DNA of 8,730 nt from Paramuribaculum sp. (GTDB lineage: Bacteria > Bacteroidota > Bacteroidia > Bacteroidales > Muribaculaceae): NCBI GenBank assembly GCA_029058705.1, contig JAIDXA010000160.1:1-8730 (forward strand). Reading direction: 5' to 3'. The position numbers and the translations under genes were made by a program. The notes under the pieces were generated by a model, which saw only the letters and a program-made list of their open reading frames with translations, had not been told where the DNA came from and ran no database searches. Of this stretch, positions 1-7,900 are shown piece after piece. How positions within the stretch are numbered: position 1 is the first letter of the stretch; every line of letters begins with the position of its first letter.

Positions 1-1634
1 CTAATATTGTCTTTTTTGCTGTCAACATTAGTAGCTAAGCTGTCAACATTAGTAGCTAAGCTGTCAACATTAGTAGCCAAGCTGTCAACATTAGTAGCTA
101 AGCTGTCAACATTAGCATTCGTTGTTTTACCAGAAAGTCTATATTTGGTTCCGCGCCCATATCCGTCAGATAACAGCCACCCTTGCCGACACATTTGTTG
201 GAGTAAGGCGGTTATATCAGATTTATGGAGTCGCAACACAAATCTCAGCCGTTCATTTGTTACATTCTCCTCTGTTAAAGCCAAAGCCAATACGGTTTGA
301 ACCTGTGATGGTAGCTTCTGAGAGTCAATGTCGAGAAGTCTATTTAGTTCTGTCAATATTTCCGGCTGAATCAAGGATTGCATAGAGAGGCGGAACTCCA
401 CTTTATCCGGGCGTGTACGTTCAAATATAATTGGAGCTTTCCAATTGTTTCTTCGCCATCCCTCCATAATTTTTGCGCCACCGCTTCCTGCTTTTTCCGC
501 GGGACCCAACATCATGAACATTTTTTGCAGAGTGGGATTTCTACAAATGCTTTCTCCACCTTCAAAGAATTGTTCTTGAGAAATCAGCATTGTGCCTGGA
601 TTTGAAAAGCAGTAGGTGCCATTTTTGAATATAACCATTAATGACCCTTCAGCTTTATAGTCCGGGTGAACGCAAAGATTTACGAATACTTCTCTAATGG
701 CTATGTGGGCAGGAGACTGATCAATTCTCTGATTATTCATAAGACTGAACGGTTTCGGTAAGAAACCTTGCAGTCGTGGAAGAGTCCGAAGATAGAATTG
801 AAACAAGTTTGTCTCCCAAGTTCCATCAGGATAAATTCGATCTACCCAGCGATCTGTATCATTGATTGTAGTCTCATTACGATAATCAGGAAAGAAATTA
901 GGTAGACATTCGTCATCGGTAATTGCTTCGTATTTTCCAAACATCAAAATCCCTGCTACCGTGAAGCCTTCCTCTCCTGTTGCACGATCTCTCCGATATG
1001 CACCAAGCTGTTTGAGAAAATTAAAGTCATCTAAAGTAGACCAGACATGTTCAGGTTTAGCGATATTGAAAAGTTGACGATACTGTCGAAGGGATTCCTT
1101 ATCAATATCGTCGATAGTGTATCCTTTAAGGATTCTTTTGTCGGTAGTGCGAGTGAGATCGGCGTCTGCAAACATTCGCTGCACTTCACTTCGAGTACAT
1201 TTAAAGTCGCCCTCGTATCCACGCCGATATGTTCCACTATATGGATCATGACCAACGTGTACCGGCCGCTGATCTCTGTTTGCTCTCGGCACTCTTATAA
1301 TAAGTACATAGGAATCCTTAATCGGTATGGGTCTGACATCATCATTATTCAGGAGGTTCAGGTTGATTGTATTTCTGTTAGCGACTCCCGACCATAGTTC
1401 TTTCTGCAGTTTATCAATGTCGGTTGCTGATAAATTATCTGATTTCAGATGACCATGTTTCTCTTTTACTCCTAATATCAGTATCCCTCCGTTGGTGTTA
1501 GCAAATGCGCTATATGTTTCCCAGAAAGAACCCGGGAAGCCTCCTTTTGCACCTTTAAACTCCAGCTCTTCGTTTTCAGCGATGTTCTGAATGGTGTCGA
1601 AATCATATGTTTTCCGGTCATCGAATAGATCCAT
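1..1634 (-). CDS. AlbA_2 / HATPase_c_4 / winged-helix ATP-binding protein, 3' end outside window
   Basis: Reading the minus strand from ATG 1634-1632 gives 544 codons without a stop to the window edge. TAA lies directly before the ATG in frame, so this is the first possible start. Residues about 15-155 form a Schlafen AlbA_2 domain: ELEFKGA near 24, then FANTNGG at 44-50 followed by LILGV. Residues about 300-400 match the divergent histidine-kinase-like ATPase of this family: REVFVNLCVHPDY (314-326, with the family's Asn and His), NPG at 345-347, RNP at 365-367 and GSGG at 383-386. Residues about 440-500 look like a winged helix ending in GYGRGTKYRL. The tail is the heptad NVDSLAT repeated. 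Such proteins are usually annotated as ATP-binding or putative transcriptional regulators; some AlbA_2 proteins act on nucleic acids, and the true substrate is unknown. HPDY replaces the common HRDY. It stands apart from the lipoprotein gene upstream (142-bp gap). The family call is firm, the role is not. Confidence 0.88.
   Translation of the reverse strand, partial: MDLFDDRKTYDFDTIQNIAENEELEFKGAKGGFPGSFWETYSAFANTNGGILILGVKEKHGHLKSDNLSATDIDKLQKELWSGVANRNTINLNLLNNDDVRPIPIKDSYVLIIRVPRANRDQRPVHVGHDPYSGTYRRGYEGDFKCTRSEVQRMFADADLTRTTDKRILKGYTIDDIDKESLRQYRQLFNIAKPEHVWSTLDDFNFLKQLGAYRRDRATGEEGFTVAGILMFGKYEAITDDECLPNFFPDYRNETTINDTDRWVDRIYPDGTWETNLFQFYLRTLPRLQGFLPKPFSLMNNQRIDQSPAHIAIREVFVNLCVHPDYKAEGSLMVIFKNGTYCFSNPGTMLISQEQFFEGGESICRNPTLQKMFMMLGPAEKAGSGGAKIMEGWRRNNWKAPIIFERTRPDKVEFRLSMQSLIQPEILTELNRLLDIDSQKLPSQVQTVLALALTEENVTNERLRFVLRLHKSDITALLQQMCRQGWLLSDGYGRGTKYRLSGKTTNANVDSLATNVDSLATNVDSLATNVDSLATNVDSKKDNI
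18..115 (-). repeat. 21-bp in-frame tandem repeat encoding NVDSLAT
   Basis: On the plus strand the unit gctgtcaacattagtagcta+a starts at 18, 39, 60 and 81. A fifth, partial copy of 14 bases starts at 102. The four full units are identical except for one base at 78 (c instead of t), a synonymous Leu change (TTA to TTG). Read on the minus strand in the frame of the AlbA_2 protein, each unit is Asn-Val-Asp-Ser-Leu-Ala-Thr, giving five NVDS cores. Because the unit is seven codons long, gain or loss of a unit keeps the frame. The near-identity of the DNA points to recent slippage or recombination. The repeat lies after the winged helix, in what looks like a linker or tail. Confidence 0.95.
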
Positions 1635-1682
1635 TTATTTCCAATTTAAGACTATGAAGAAGGCTCGTAATTGCGCCATAGG

Positions 1683-1690
1683 CAAAATTA
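1683..1690 (-). promoter_or_regulatory. Candidate -7 box for the AlbA_2 gene
   Basis: The minus strand reads TAATTTTG, which fits the Bacteroides -7 consensus TAnnTTTG. It lies about 49 bases before the ATG at 1634, leaving a leader of about 40 bases. I see no clear TTTG 19-21 bases further upstream, so the -33 element is weak or absent. An eight-base match in A+T-rich DNA can occur by chance. Confidence 0.35.
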
Positions 1691-1776
1691 CAGAAAAAAA
1701 CCGAGATTTGAGATCTGTCTTATTATATTCTCTTGGAGTGTAGCCGTTAATGGTAATATTGTCGTTATGATCGTTA

Positions 1777-2268
1777 TTATAGGGTGTATTGTGTCTTTAA
1801 CTTGTAGGTGACCCGGATATCATCGTGAAATACTCCCGGCTTTGTATCGAATTGCGAATTTCCGATCTTTTCAACGTACATATAAATATAACCGTGTCTA
1901 TCTCCGCGAACTGATGCATCATACCAATTCACTTTTGCTACATATCCTCCGTGATCGATTATCTCGCATTTCTTGTTCCATTGCGCATTTAAAGGGATGT
2001 TGACCGCGTCGAGAGATTCAACTTCTCCGGTGTATGTGATTGCCGGGGCATCAAGGTAGTTGCTTAGTCCTTCAGCCGGAAGAATATCAGGATAATTGTT
2101 TATAATCCTAAATCGGAGGGTTCCCATTGTGGCGGTAAAATCCTCACCTCTCCCGATGGTTTCGATGAAGATGTCGGATTCTTCAGGTTCTTCTATACAT
2201 GAGGTGAATACCGAGAGCAATATAGCAATGGAAAAGGCGGTAATCTTTAGTTTAATAAATGTGCTCAT
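1777..2268 (-). CDS. Small exported lipoprotein, function unknown
   Basis: The gene encodes 163 residues from ATG 2268-2266 to TAA. The N-terminus has Lys at 6 and 8, a hydrophobic core (about 9-20) and a type II signal-peptidase site ending at Cys24 (SVFTSC). Acidic residues follow at once (IEEPEES). In Bacteroidetes such acidic stretches near the lipid cysteine are linked to export to the cell surface, so surface display is plausible but not shown. The mature part (about 140 residues) has alternating polar and hydrophobic strands with Tyr/Trp-rich segments (for example WYDASVRGDRHGYIYMYV), suggesting a beta-rich fold. I do not recognise a family; NigD-like lipoproteins are a loose comparison only. 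It begins 30 bp after the stop of the gene encoding the exported YD-like protein, on the same strand, so the two are probably co-transcribed. No catalytic motif is visible. Confidence 0.8.
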   Translation of the reverse strand: MSTFIKLKITAFSIAILLSVFTSCIEEPEESDIFIETIGRGEDFTATMGTLRFRIINNYPDILPAEGLSNYLDAPAITYTGEVESLDAVNIPLNAQWNKKCEIIDHGGYVAKVNWYDASVRGDRHGYIYMYVEKIGNSQFDTKPGVFHDDIRVTYKLKTQYTL

Positions 2269-2298
2269 AGTGATGTTTTTTATCAGTTGTACTAAGTT

Positions 2299-3129
2299 TT
2301 ATAATTGGGGTATAACAAAATCTTTAGATTTCATATTTATACGTATATGTAGTGGTGTTTTTTCGGTTATTTGACAGGTATACCATTTCTTCTTTAATAC
2401 ATCGCCATTCGTATTATAAGAATAGCTCTTTGTTCCATATGGCTTATTGCTTAAAAACATCTTCGGATATAAGACAATTTTTGCTTCTTGCTCATTTTTA
2501 TTTAGATAGAGTGTTTGATCGGGATATTTCTTATTGCTGATACTATAACTATAGAATTTGACAACCGAATTGTTTACCTCGTAAGTCTCTGCATCGGCCT
2601 CTAATGATGGATAATAAGTAACGATATATCCTGATGTAGTATAGGTGAAGTTTACTTGTGAGATTGGCTGTCTTACTTTAAAAGTTGATTCTTGTGTTAG
2701 CCTCCCTTTATTATCAAAAATTCGGTTGTAACGAATTGTGTCATTGGTAATCTCAATGATTCGATCGTAGTCATGTACTTCACCATTAATTTTTATAACT
2801 TCATTGTCATCATATAAGTATTTTTCAAATTTTGTCAGATATTTACCACATCCATTGTAGTAATGACATGCAATGCGACTATTCTCATCAAATACAATGG
2901 AATCAATTGTAAACTCGCCAATAACTCTGTCTTGTCCGAATTCTTGTCGGTGTTTGACCTTTTTTGTGACAACAGAAAACACATTACCCTTTAAGTTTTG
3001 TCCCTGATGGTCAAATTTGTGTTTTGTTTCGTATAATAATGGTCGTTTCGTTTCTCCATATACTGTGACATCTATTTCTAATAGCAGGATAAGCAGAAGT
3101 ATATATCTAATCATTGTGGAGTTATTCAT
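2299..3129 (-). CDS. Exported protein with RHS/YD-like beta-hairpin repeats, function unknown
   Basis: The gene encodes 276 residues. The start is ATG 3129-3127; a second ATG at 3114 (residue 6) would also keep the signal peptide, so the choice is uncertain. Residues 6-25 are a hydrophobic signal peptide with likely cleavage after VYG (25), and there is no lipid cysteine, so a periplasmic or secreted protein is expected. The segment LKGNVFSV near 46-53 resembles the opening of a group of Bacteroidetes exported proteins with repeated hairpins. Later segments such as IVFDENSRI, YLYDDNEVIKING, IFDNKGRLTQESTF and YSYNTNGDVLKKKWY have the turn-then-strand look of degenerate YD/RHS or MORN-like repeats. 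This assignment is by eye. It is probably the first gene of a two-gene unit with the lipoprotein downstream. It is clearly more A+T-rich than queG: a hand count at 2881-2940 gives 21 of 60 G+C. No enzyme motif is visible. Confidence 0.78.
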   Translation of the reverse strand: MNNSTMIRYILLLILLLEIDVTVYGETKRPLLYETKHKFDHQGQNLKGNVFSVVTKKVKHRQEFGQDRVIGEFTIDSIVFDENSRIACHYYNGCGKYLTKFEKYLYDDNEVIKINGEVHDYDRIIEITNDTIRYNRIFDNKGRLTQESTFKVRQPISQVNFTYTTSGYIVTYYPSLEADAETYEVNNSVVKFYSYSISNKKYPDQTLYLNKNEQEAKIVLYPKMFLSNKPYGTKSYSYNTNGDVLKKKWYTCQITEKTPLHIRINMKSKDFVIPQL

Positions 3130-3135
3130 AGGATT

Positions 3136-3170
3136 ATGGTTAAAATGGTGGACAATGGTAAATTAATGGT
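3136..3170. repeat. Four ATGGT direct repeats about one helical turn apart
   Basis: ATGGT occurs on the plus strand at 3136-3140, 3145-3149, 3155-3159 and 3166-3170, with start-to-start distances of 9, 10 and 11 bases. Seen from the downstream gene (start at 3129), this is an array of ACCAT boxes covering about -7 to -41 relative to its ATG. Helically phased direct repeats can be binding sites for an oligomeric regulator. No partner regulator can be named from the sequence, and the low complexity of the region makes chance possible. Confidence 0.35.
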
Positions 3171-3310
3171 ATATATATCTGGTTGATTTTATCACGGGGA
3201 GATATGACATGCTAACTTTCGTAGCGTTGATGGATTCATTATGTTTGCCAAGGCGATTACAAGGTTCGCGCCCTCAATCTCCAGTCGGGGATTCGTACGG
3301 TCTGCTGTTG

Positions 3311-3342
3311 CAAATTTAGAGCATCTGTTTGATAGATGCAAC
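3311..3342 (-). promoter_or_regulatory. Candidate Bacteroides-type promoter for the exported-protein pair
   Basis: On the minus strand GTTG (3342-3339) is followed, after a 20-base spacer, by TAAATTTG (3318-3311). This fits the Bacteroidetes primary sigma consensus TTTG-N19-21-TAnnTTTG with one mismatch in the -33 box. Transcription would begin near 3304, giving an untranslated leader of about 175 bases before the ATG at 3129. The spacer contains a small inverted repeat (GCATCT/AGATGC, 3321-3339), which could be an operator. Confidence 0.45.
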
Positions 3343-3372
3343 GTTTATGCTGTAAAACACATAATAGGATGT

Positions 3373-3400
3373 AATTCGGACCTTAAATCATAGCCGAATT
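3373..3400 (-). terminator. Possible terminator after queG
   Basis: A perfect 7-bp inverted repeat (AATTCGG at 3373-3379, CCGAATT at 3394-3400) with a 14-base loop lies 12 bases past the queG stop. On the minus strand it is not followed at once by a T tract; a short T run comes only some 15 bases later. Its position suits the end of the operon, but its strength is doubtful. Confidence 0.3.
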
Positions 3401-3412
3401 TCTTTGTTACGG

Positions 3413-4366
3413 TCAGGATTGGCTCTCGTTGTTTTGGGGGTGGAGGAGGATGGAGAGGGCGTTTCTGCGCAGTCCGGCAAGTTTTGTCCTCTTTATGGCT
3501 GAGTGGCTGAAGAGTGAGGAAAACGCCTGCTGGTCCATTTCAGCGGCTTCTTCTACGGTAAGCGATGCAAGTGCGGGCCGTAGCTGAAGTTCCGGCAACA
3601 GGGGCATCACAGGAGCGGCGAGATTGTGGGGGCAGACGGCTGCGCATATGTCGCATCCGTAAAGACGGTCGTGGAGGTCAGTCCCGGACGGGAAATCTCC
3701 GCGGTGCTCGATGGTTAGATATGAGAGGCAGCGGCGGGCATCGACAGCGTCACTGTCAGACAGCGCTCCGGTAGGACATGCCTCCACGCAGCGTCGGCAT
3801 TTTCCGCAGTCGCGTGGCTGATTGGCGGTGTCTGACGGCATCAGGGGAGAGGTTGTCAGGATTTCCCCGAGGAAAAAGCATGAGCCGAGTCCGGGGATGA
3901 TGAGATGGTTGTTGCGTCCGATGAAGCCGAGTCCTGACCGCATTGCCCAGTATCGTTCGCGCAGAGGAGCGGTGTCAACGCAGACTCTGGTCTCACCTCC
4001 AAGAGCCTGTCTTATCTGCAGGGCAACAGCTTCGAGTTGTTTCCTGACCACTTCGTGATAGTCTGAGCCGACGGCATAGGATGCTATTTTTGCGTTCATC
4101 GGCGGCAGATCGCGCGGAGCAGGGTAGGGGACAGCACCGCAGATCATTGAGCGGGCGTTTTCGAGCAATAGCGCCGGATTGTCGCGCTGTTCGGGATAGC
4201 GCGCGAGATAATCCATCGAGGCATGGCAGCCATTTTCTATCCATTTCGCATAGGCTGACGCAGCTTTTTGTGAAACCGGCCCGATGTCGGTGACTGCATA
4301 TCGGACCACTCCGGCGTCGGACATGATCCGAGGCAAATCAAGACATTGGAATCGGGAGCAGCTCAT
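3413..4366 (-). CDS. queG: Epoxyqueuosine reductase QueG
   Basis: QueG is a cytoplasmic cobalamin- and iron-sulfur-dependent enzyme. It reduces epoxyqueuosine to queuosine at position 34 of tRNAs with GUN anticodons, the last step of queuosine synthesis. The 317-residue product shows the family signatures: YAVGSDYHEVVRKQL (97-111), VDTAPLRERYWAMRSGLGFIGRN (130-152) with the predicted catalytic Asp131, and two ferredoxin-like Cys sets. The first set is C187, C190, C193 and C197; the second is C213 (in RCLSYLTIEHRG), C238, C241 and C245 (YGCDICAAVCPHN), enough for two [4Fe-4S] clusters. The length suits the short Bacteroidetes form without the longer C-terminal region of E. coli QueG. The ATG at 4366 is preferred over the ATG at 4324 (residue 15), because the first helix of the family (LDLPRIMSDAGVVRYAVTDI) begins before residue 15. 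This start overlaps the deacetylase gene by 29 bp. It is the last gene of the operon. Confidence 0.95.
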   Translation of the reverse strand: MSCSRFQCLDLPRIMSDAGVVRYAVTDIGPVSQKAASAYAKWIENGCHASMDYLARYPEQRDNPALLLENARSMICGAVPYPAPRDLPPMNAKIASYAVGSDYHEVVRKQLEAVALQIRQALGGETRVCVDTAPLRERYWAMRSGLGFIGRNNHLIIPGLGSCFFLGEILTTSPLMPSDTANQPRDCGKCRRCVEACPTGALSDSDAVDARRCLSYLTIEHRGDFPSGTDLHDRLYGCDICAAVCPHNLAAPVMPLLPELQLRPALASLTVEEAAEMDQQAFSSLFSHSAIKRTKLAGLRRNALSILLHPQNNESQS

Positions 4367-4958
4367 AGCCTTGTGAAAGAAGCCATTCTATTGATCGTGG
4401 CAAAGCGAAGCGGACATTTTTCTCCGCTTTCAGCGAATCGTGGAAAACGATGATGGAGCCGTTGCGGGCATACCGTCGCACATTGTCGAAAACCTCTTCT
4501 CCGCTGAGTTTTCTGGAATAATCTCGTGTCACAAGATCGTACATGACGATGTTGTAGTGGTTTTTGATGGCAGCGGCCTGACGCCATCGGATCAGCCCGT
4601 GGGGCGGACGGAACAGGGGCGAGTCGATAAGATTGTCGGCATCGGTTATGTCGCGCATGTAGCGGAAGGTTTCGACCTTGAATCCCTGCAGGTGGTGCAT
4701 GGTGTGGTTTCCCCATGAGTGTCCGCGGCGTTTTATTTCGTCGAACAGGTGAGGGGAGCGCCGCACATTGTCGCCCACAAGAAAAAATGTGGCCTTGACG
4801 CCATATTTGTCGAGAGTGTCGAGTACCCAGGGTGTTACCTGCGGGACCGGTCCGTCGTCGAACGTCAGATAAGCTACTTTCCGTCTCTTTTTCCGGACTC
4901 GCCAGATGGCTTCCGGAAAAAGAAGACGGTAGAGCAAAGGTGGCTGTTCGATGAACAT
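4338..4958 (-). CDS. NodB-type polysaccharide deacetylase (carbohydrate esterase family 4)
   Basis: The product is a 206-residue metal-dependent deacetylase that should remove N- or O-acetyl groups from a polysaccharide or oligosaccharide. All five family motifs are present: TFDDGP at 32-37 (Asp34 as base, Asp35 as metal ligand), NHTMHH at 84-89 (metal ligands His85 and His89), RPPHG at 117-121, a weaker motif 4 around Asp141-Tyr147 (YDLVTRDY), and VFHDS at 171-175 with His173. There is no signal peptide or clear membrane anchor. The start (MFIEQPPLLYRLLFPEAIWRV) is typical of the short Bacteroidetes members, so the protein may work in the cytoplasm or at the inner membrane face; the substrate cannot be told. 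The ATG at 4958 comes two bases after the TGA of the DUF2723 gene, and the 3' end overlaps queG, which suggests coupled translation. Confidence 0.92.
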   Translation of the reverse strand: MFIEQPPLLYRLLFPEAIWRVRKKRRKVAYLTFDDGPVPQVTPWVLDTLDKYGVKATFFLVGDNVRRSPHLFDEIKRRGHSWGNHTMHHLQGFKVETFRYMRDITDADNLIDSPLFRPPHGLIRWRQAAAIKNHYNIVMYDLVTRDYSRKLSGEEVFDNVRRYARNGSIIVFHDSLKAEKNVRFALPRSIEWLLSQGYELLPIPMS

Positions 4959-4960
4959 TG

Positions 4961-7900
4961 TCAGCTTTCCTGCTGGCTGCGCGCTGCGGCAGCCTGACGT
5001 TCCCTATAGTCGATCTGGCGTTTGAGGTTGACGCCTTTGGCGGCCAGTTCGGTCATAAGTTTGTCGGTGTCGCCTCCTGCATCACGGTATGCATCGATAA
5101 GATCAAGATAATAGATCATGTCGATGTAGTGGTCGGTGTTCTGCAGGGAGCTGTACTTGCTCGGGCTGAGGCTCTGATAGTAGAGGACGTTTGTTGTATA
5201 GCGGTCGATCTCGCCGCGCAGTATTTCGCGTGCGATCTGGCGGTCGGCGTCATTTCCGGTCGCTTTGCCGATTGCATTGTAGACGTCACCGACCTGCGCT
5301 CCTATCTGAGTGGCGTAAGGCATTGCCGCTGTCGGAAGCTTTTCTCTCATGAGGTTCAAGACATTGCGGGCTTTGGTGTAGCGGTCTTTGCGGAACGCCT
5401 CGGCAGCAGCCGCGTCTCCTCCGGCTATTGAATCGGCAAACTCGGCTGCGGTCACAAGCGCTATCGACAGATCGAGCATGGCTGAACGGTTTGTGGTGAC
5501 CATGCGTCGCACTGTTTCGTCGAGATATACCTGTCCGGGTTCTGTCACTTTGTCAAGCCCTCCCCACTGGAAGCGTTTTGTCACGTTTTCATACATCTTG
5601 TCGGTGTTGACACCCATGTCGTGGCCGCGATAGAGCAACGGGGTGATTTCATAGGCAAGACCTGTATTGCGCATAAATGGAGTGAGCCCCATATAGCTGC
5701 GTTCCGGAACTGTCATGGCTATGTAGACCGGACGATTCCAGCCGTTGGCTGCTGAAAGCGACAGCATGTCGAGTGCCATGATGTTGTTCAGATATAGTCC
5801 GTTGGTTGTCGAGAAGTCCATCGGAATGGCATCCATAGCGAAATAGAGCGGATTTTTCAGGTCGTTCTCGCTGAGATGACCGTCCTTGACCATCTGCCGC
5901 AGGTCGACGGGAATAAACATTTTGGGGTGACGGATTATTGGTATGCCGTAATCGTTCTCGCGGGCCTCCGGTTCATAGATTTCTTTGACGGCCTGAAGAG
6001 CCGGAACTGTGTCTGAACTTGAAAGCTGCGGCACGACGTAGGCGAAACCGAGGTCGCCATAGGCATAGTCGGAGGGCTGGGCCTGAAGGTCGATTCCGGG
6101 GGCATCGTAGCTCGGGCGGCGGATCTGGTTGATATACCAGTCTGTGGTCAGGTATGACAGGTTGACAACCTTCACGTCCGTGCGTACTCCTTCGACTTCC
6201 TGAGCATACCAGAGCGGGAATGTGTCGTTGTCACCGTAAGTGAAGATGATTGCGTTTTTGTCGAGACTGTTGAGGTAGTTCATGCCGAAGTCGCGTGCGG
6301 CATATCGGCCGGAGCGGTCATGGTCGTCCCAGGTCTGCGAAACAACCTGAAGCGGAACGATCACGCCGACAATGGCGGCGACAATGGCGGCAATCATTGA
6401 TTTGCGGGCGAGAGGGGAGTTCTTGGCGGGCTCGTCGACGGGGGTGTCTGTTTCGTTTTTCTTGTTGTGCAGAAGGCCTGTGATCAGACGCCATAGACCG
6501 GCAACACCCATTCCGACCCATATTGCATAGGCATAGAAGGATCCGGCGAAAGCATAGTCGCGTTCACGAGGCTGGCCGGGCGTCTGGTTGAGATAGATGA
6601 CAATGGCTATTCCGGTCATGAAGAAGAGGAAGAAAACAACCCAGAACTGTTCGATGCCTCTTTTTGAGGTGAAAGCCTGCCAACCCAGGCCGATCATACC
6701 CATGATGAGGGGGAGGAGGAAGAACACGTTGTGGCCGGCATTGCCTTCGCCGTCATCGTATGGCAGAAGCGACTGGTCGCCCAGACGTGGGTTGTCGATG
6801 AACGGAATTCCCGATATCCAGTTGCCGTGGTTCACCTCGCCGTTGCCCTGTATGTCATTCTGACGGCCTGCGAAATTCCACATGAAATAACGCCAGTACA
6901 TGTGGTTGAGCTGGTAGTTCATGAAATAGCGGAAGTGTTCGCCGAATGTCGGTTTGATCTTGGGTTGGGTTTCGAGTGAGTTGCCGTTGCTGTCCATGTA
7001 GGTTGTTCCGTTGACAGTGGTCCCTTTCAGGCCTCCGATCCATTCGCTGTAGGCTCGGCGGTGGTCGGCTTCCCCGCTGTAGATTCGCGGAAAAAGAGCG
7101 TTCAGTTCGGGAGTCATGACATATTCCTTATGCTCGCCATACATGAAATATTCATCTTTGTCGGATTCGGATGTCTTGACTTTCTTGGCATATTGTTTTT
7201 CGCCGTTTTTCACTATCGGCGAACCTGTTTCGTCGCGCACCGGCTGTGACTCCATTGTTTCGCCGTAGATGAGCGGGCGGTCGCCGTATTGTTCGCGGTT
7301 GAGGTAGTTTGACAGCGCGAAGACATTGTCGGGCGCGTTCTGGTTCATCGGAGTATGAGCCGATGAACGGATAAGCAGAAGCGCATAGCTTGAATATCCG
7401 ACAAAGATGACGAGAATGCTGATCGCGGCTATGTTTAGGATTCTGACAGGCAGCTGGCGGCTTCTGAAAAGATAGATCGCGAGGGCGGCAGTCAGGATAA
7501 ACAGAGGCCATGTGCCGTGGCCGATCCAGAAGACTCCGGAGAGGAATGTGCTGATCAGGAAGGAGACTTTGATCATGAGAGGGTTGCGCTGACGATACAG
7601 TTCGAGGATTGTCCAGCAGAATGACGCCACCAGTACAAATGAATATATCAGCGTGCCCATGTTGAACGAGAGTCCGAGACCGTTGACGAAGATCAATTCG
7701 AAACGCTGGGCCATTTTGATGAATCCCGGCACGAGTCCATAGAGGATCAGGCCGACGATGACAAATGATACCAGAAGGGCGATGAGCGACCCTTTGCCGG
7801 TAGGAGCTGCCCATTTCTTGTAATATACAACCAGCACGATCGCGGGTATGCATAGCAGGTTGAGGAGGTGGACTGCGATCGATATGCCGATGATATAGGC

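Larger units (their letters stand above)
3130..3412. other. Intergenic region between queG and the exported-protein pair
   Basis: I find no convincing gene in these 283 bases. They hold, in minus-strand order, a possible queG terminator, the candidate promoter, a short stem at 3276-3293 (AATCTCC-AGTC-GGGGATT, with one G-T pair) and the ATGGT repeats. The stretch 3260-3300 is more G+C-rich than its surroundings and could be part of a structured leader or a decayed RNA gene, but I cannot fold it into a tRNA. A 15-codon minus-strand ORF (3192-3239) is present and not supported. Confidence 0.6.

Noticed and set aside
18..115. CRISPR-like direct repeats
   Set aside because: The 21-bp units are contiguous with no spacers and fall in frame in a protein-coding gene, so this is a coding tandem repeat.
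7..1397. Several plus-strand open frames over the left 1.4 kb
   Set aside because: They are shadows of the minus-strand AlbA_2 gene, which reads without interruption over 1-1634 and carries clear domain motifs.
3192..3239. 15-codon minus-strand ORF (MNPSTLRKLACHISP) in the leader
   Set aside because: It has no ribosome-binding signal, no codon runs typical of an attenuator peptide, and a length expected by chance.
3255..3320. tRNA-like pieces (GGTTCGCGCC and CGAATCCCCG resembling T arms)
   Set aside because: No acceptor, D or anticodon arm can be paired around them on either strand; at most a decayed remnant.
3565..4293. Plus-strand frames opposite queG
   Set aside because: Their sequences are Arg- and Gly-rich low-complexity readings of G+C-rich coding DNA, with no start signal or recognised domain.
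4322..4324. ATG at QueG residue 15 as the start
   Set aside because: It would remove the first part of the family's N-terminal helix; kept only as an alternative.
6361..6396. Short repeat GACAATGGCGGC within the DUF2723 gene
   Set aside because: It simply encodes repeated Ala-Ala-Ile-Val in a membrane segment.
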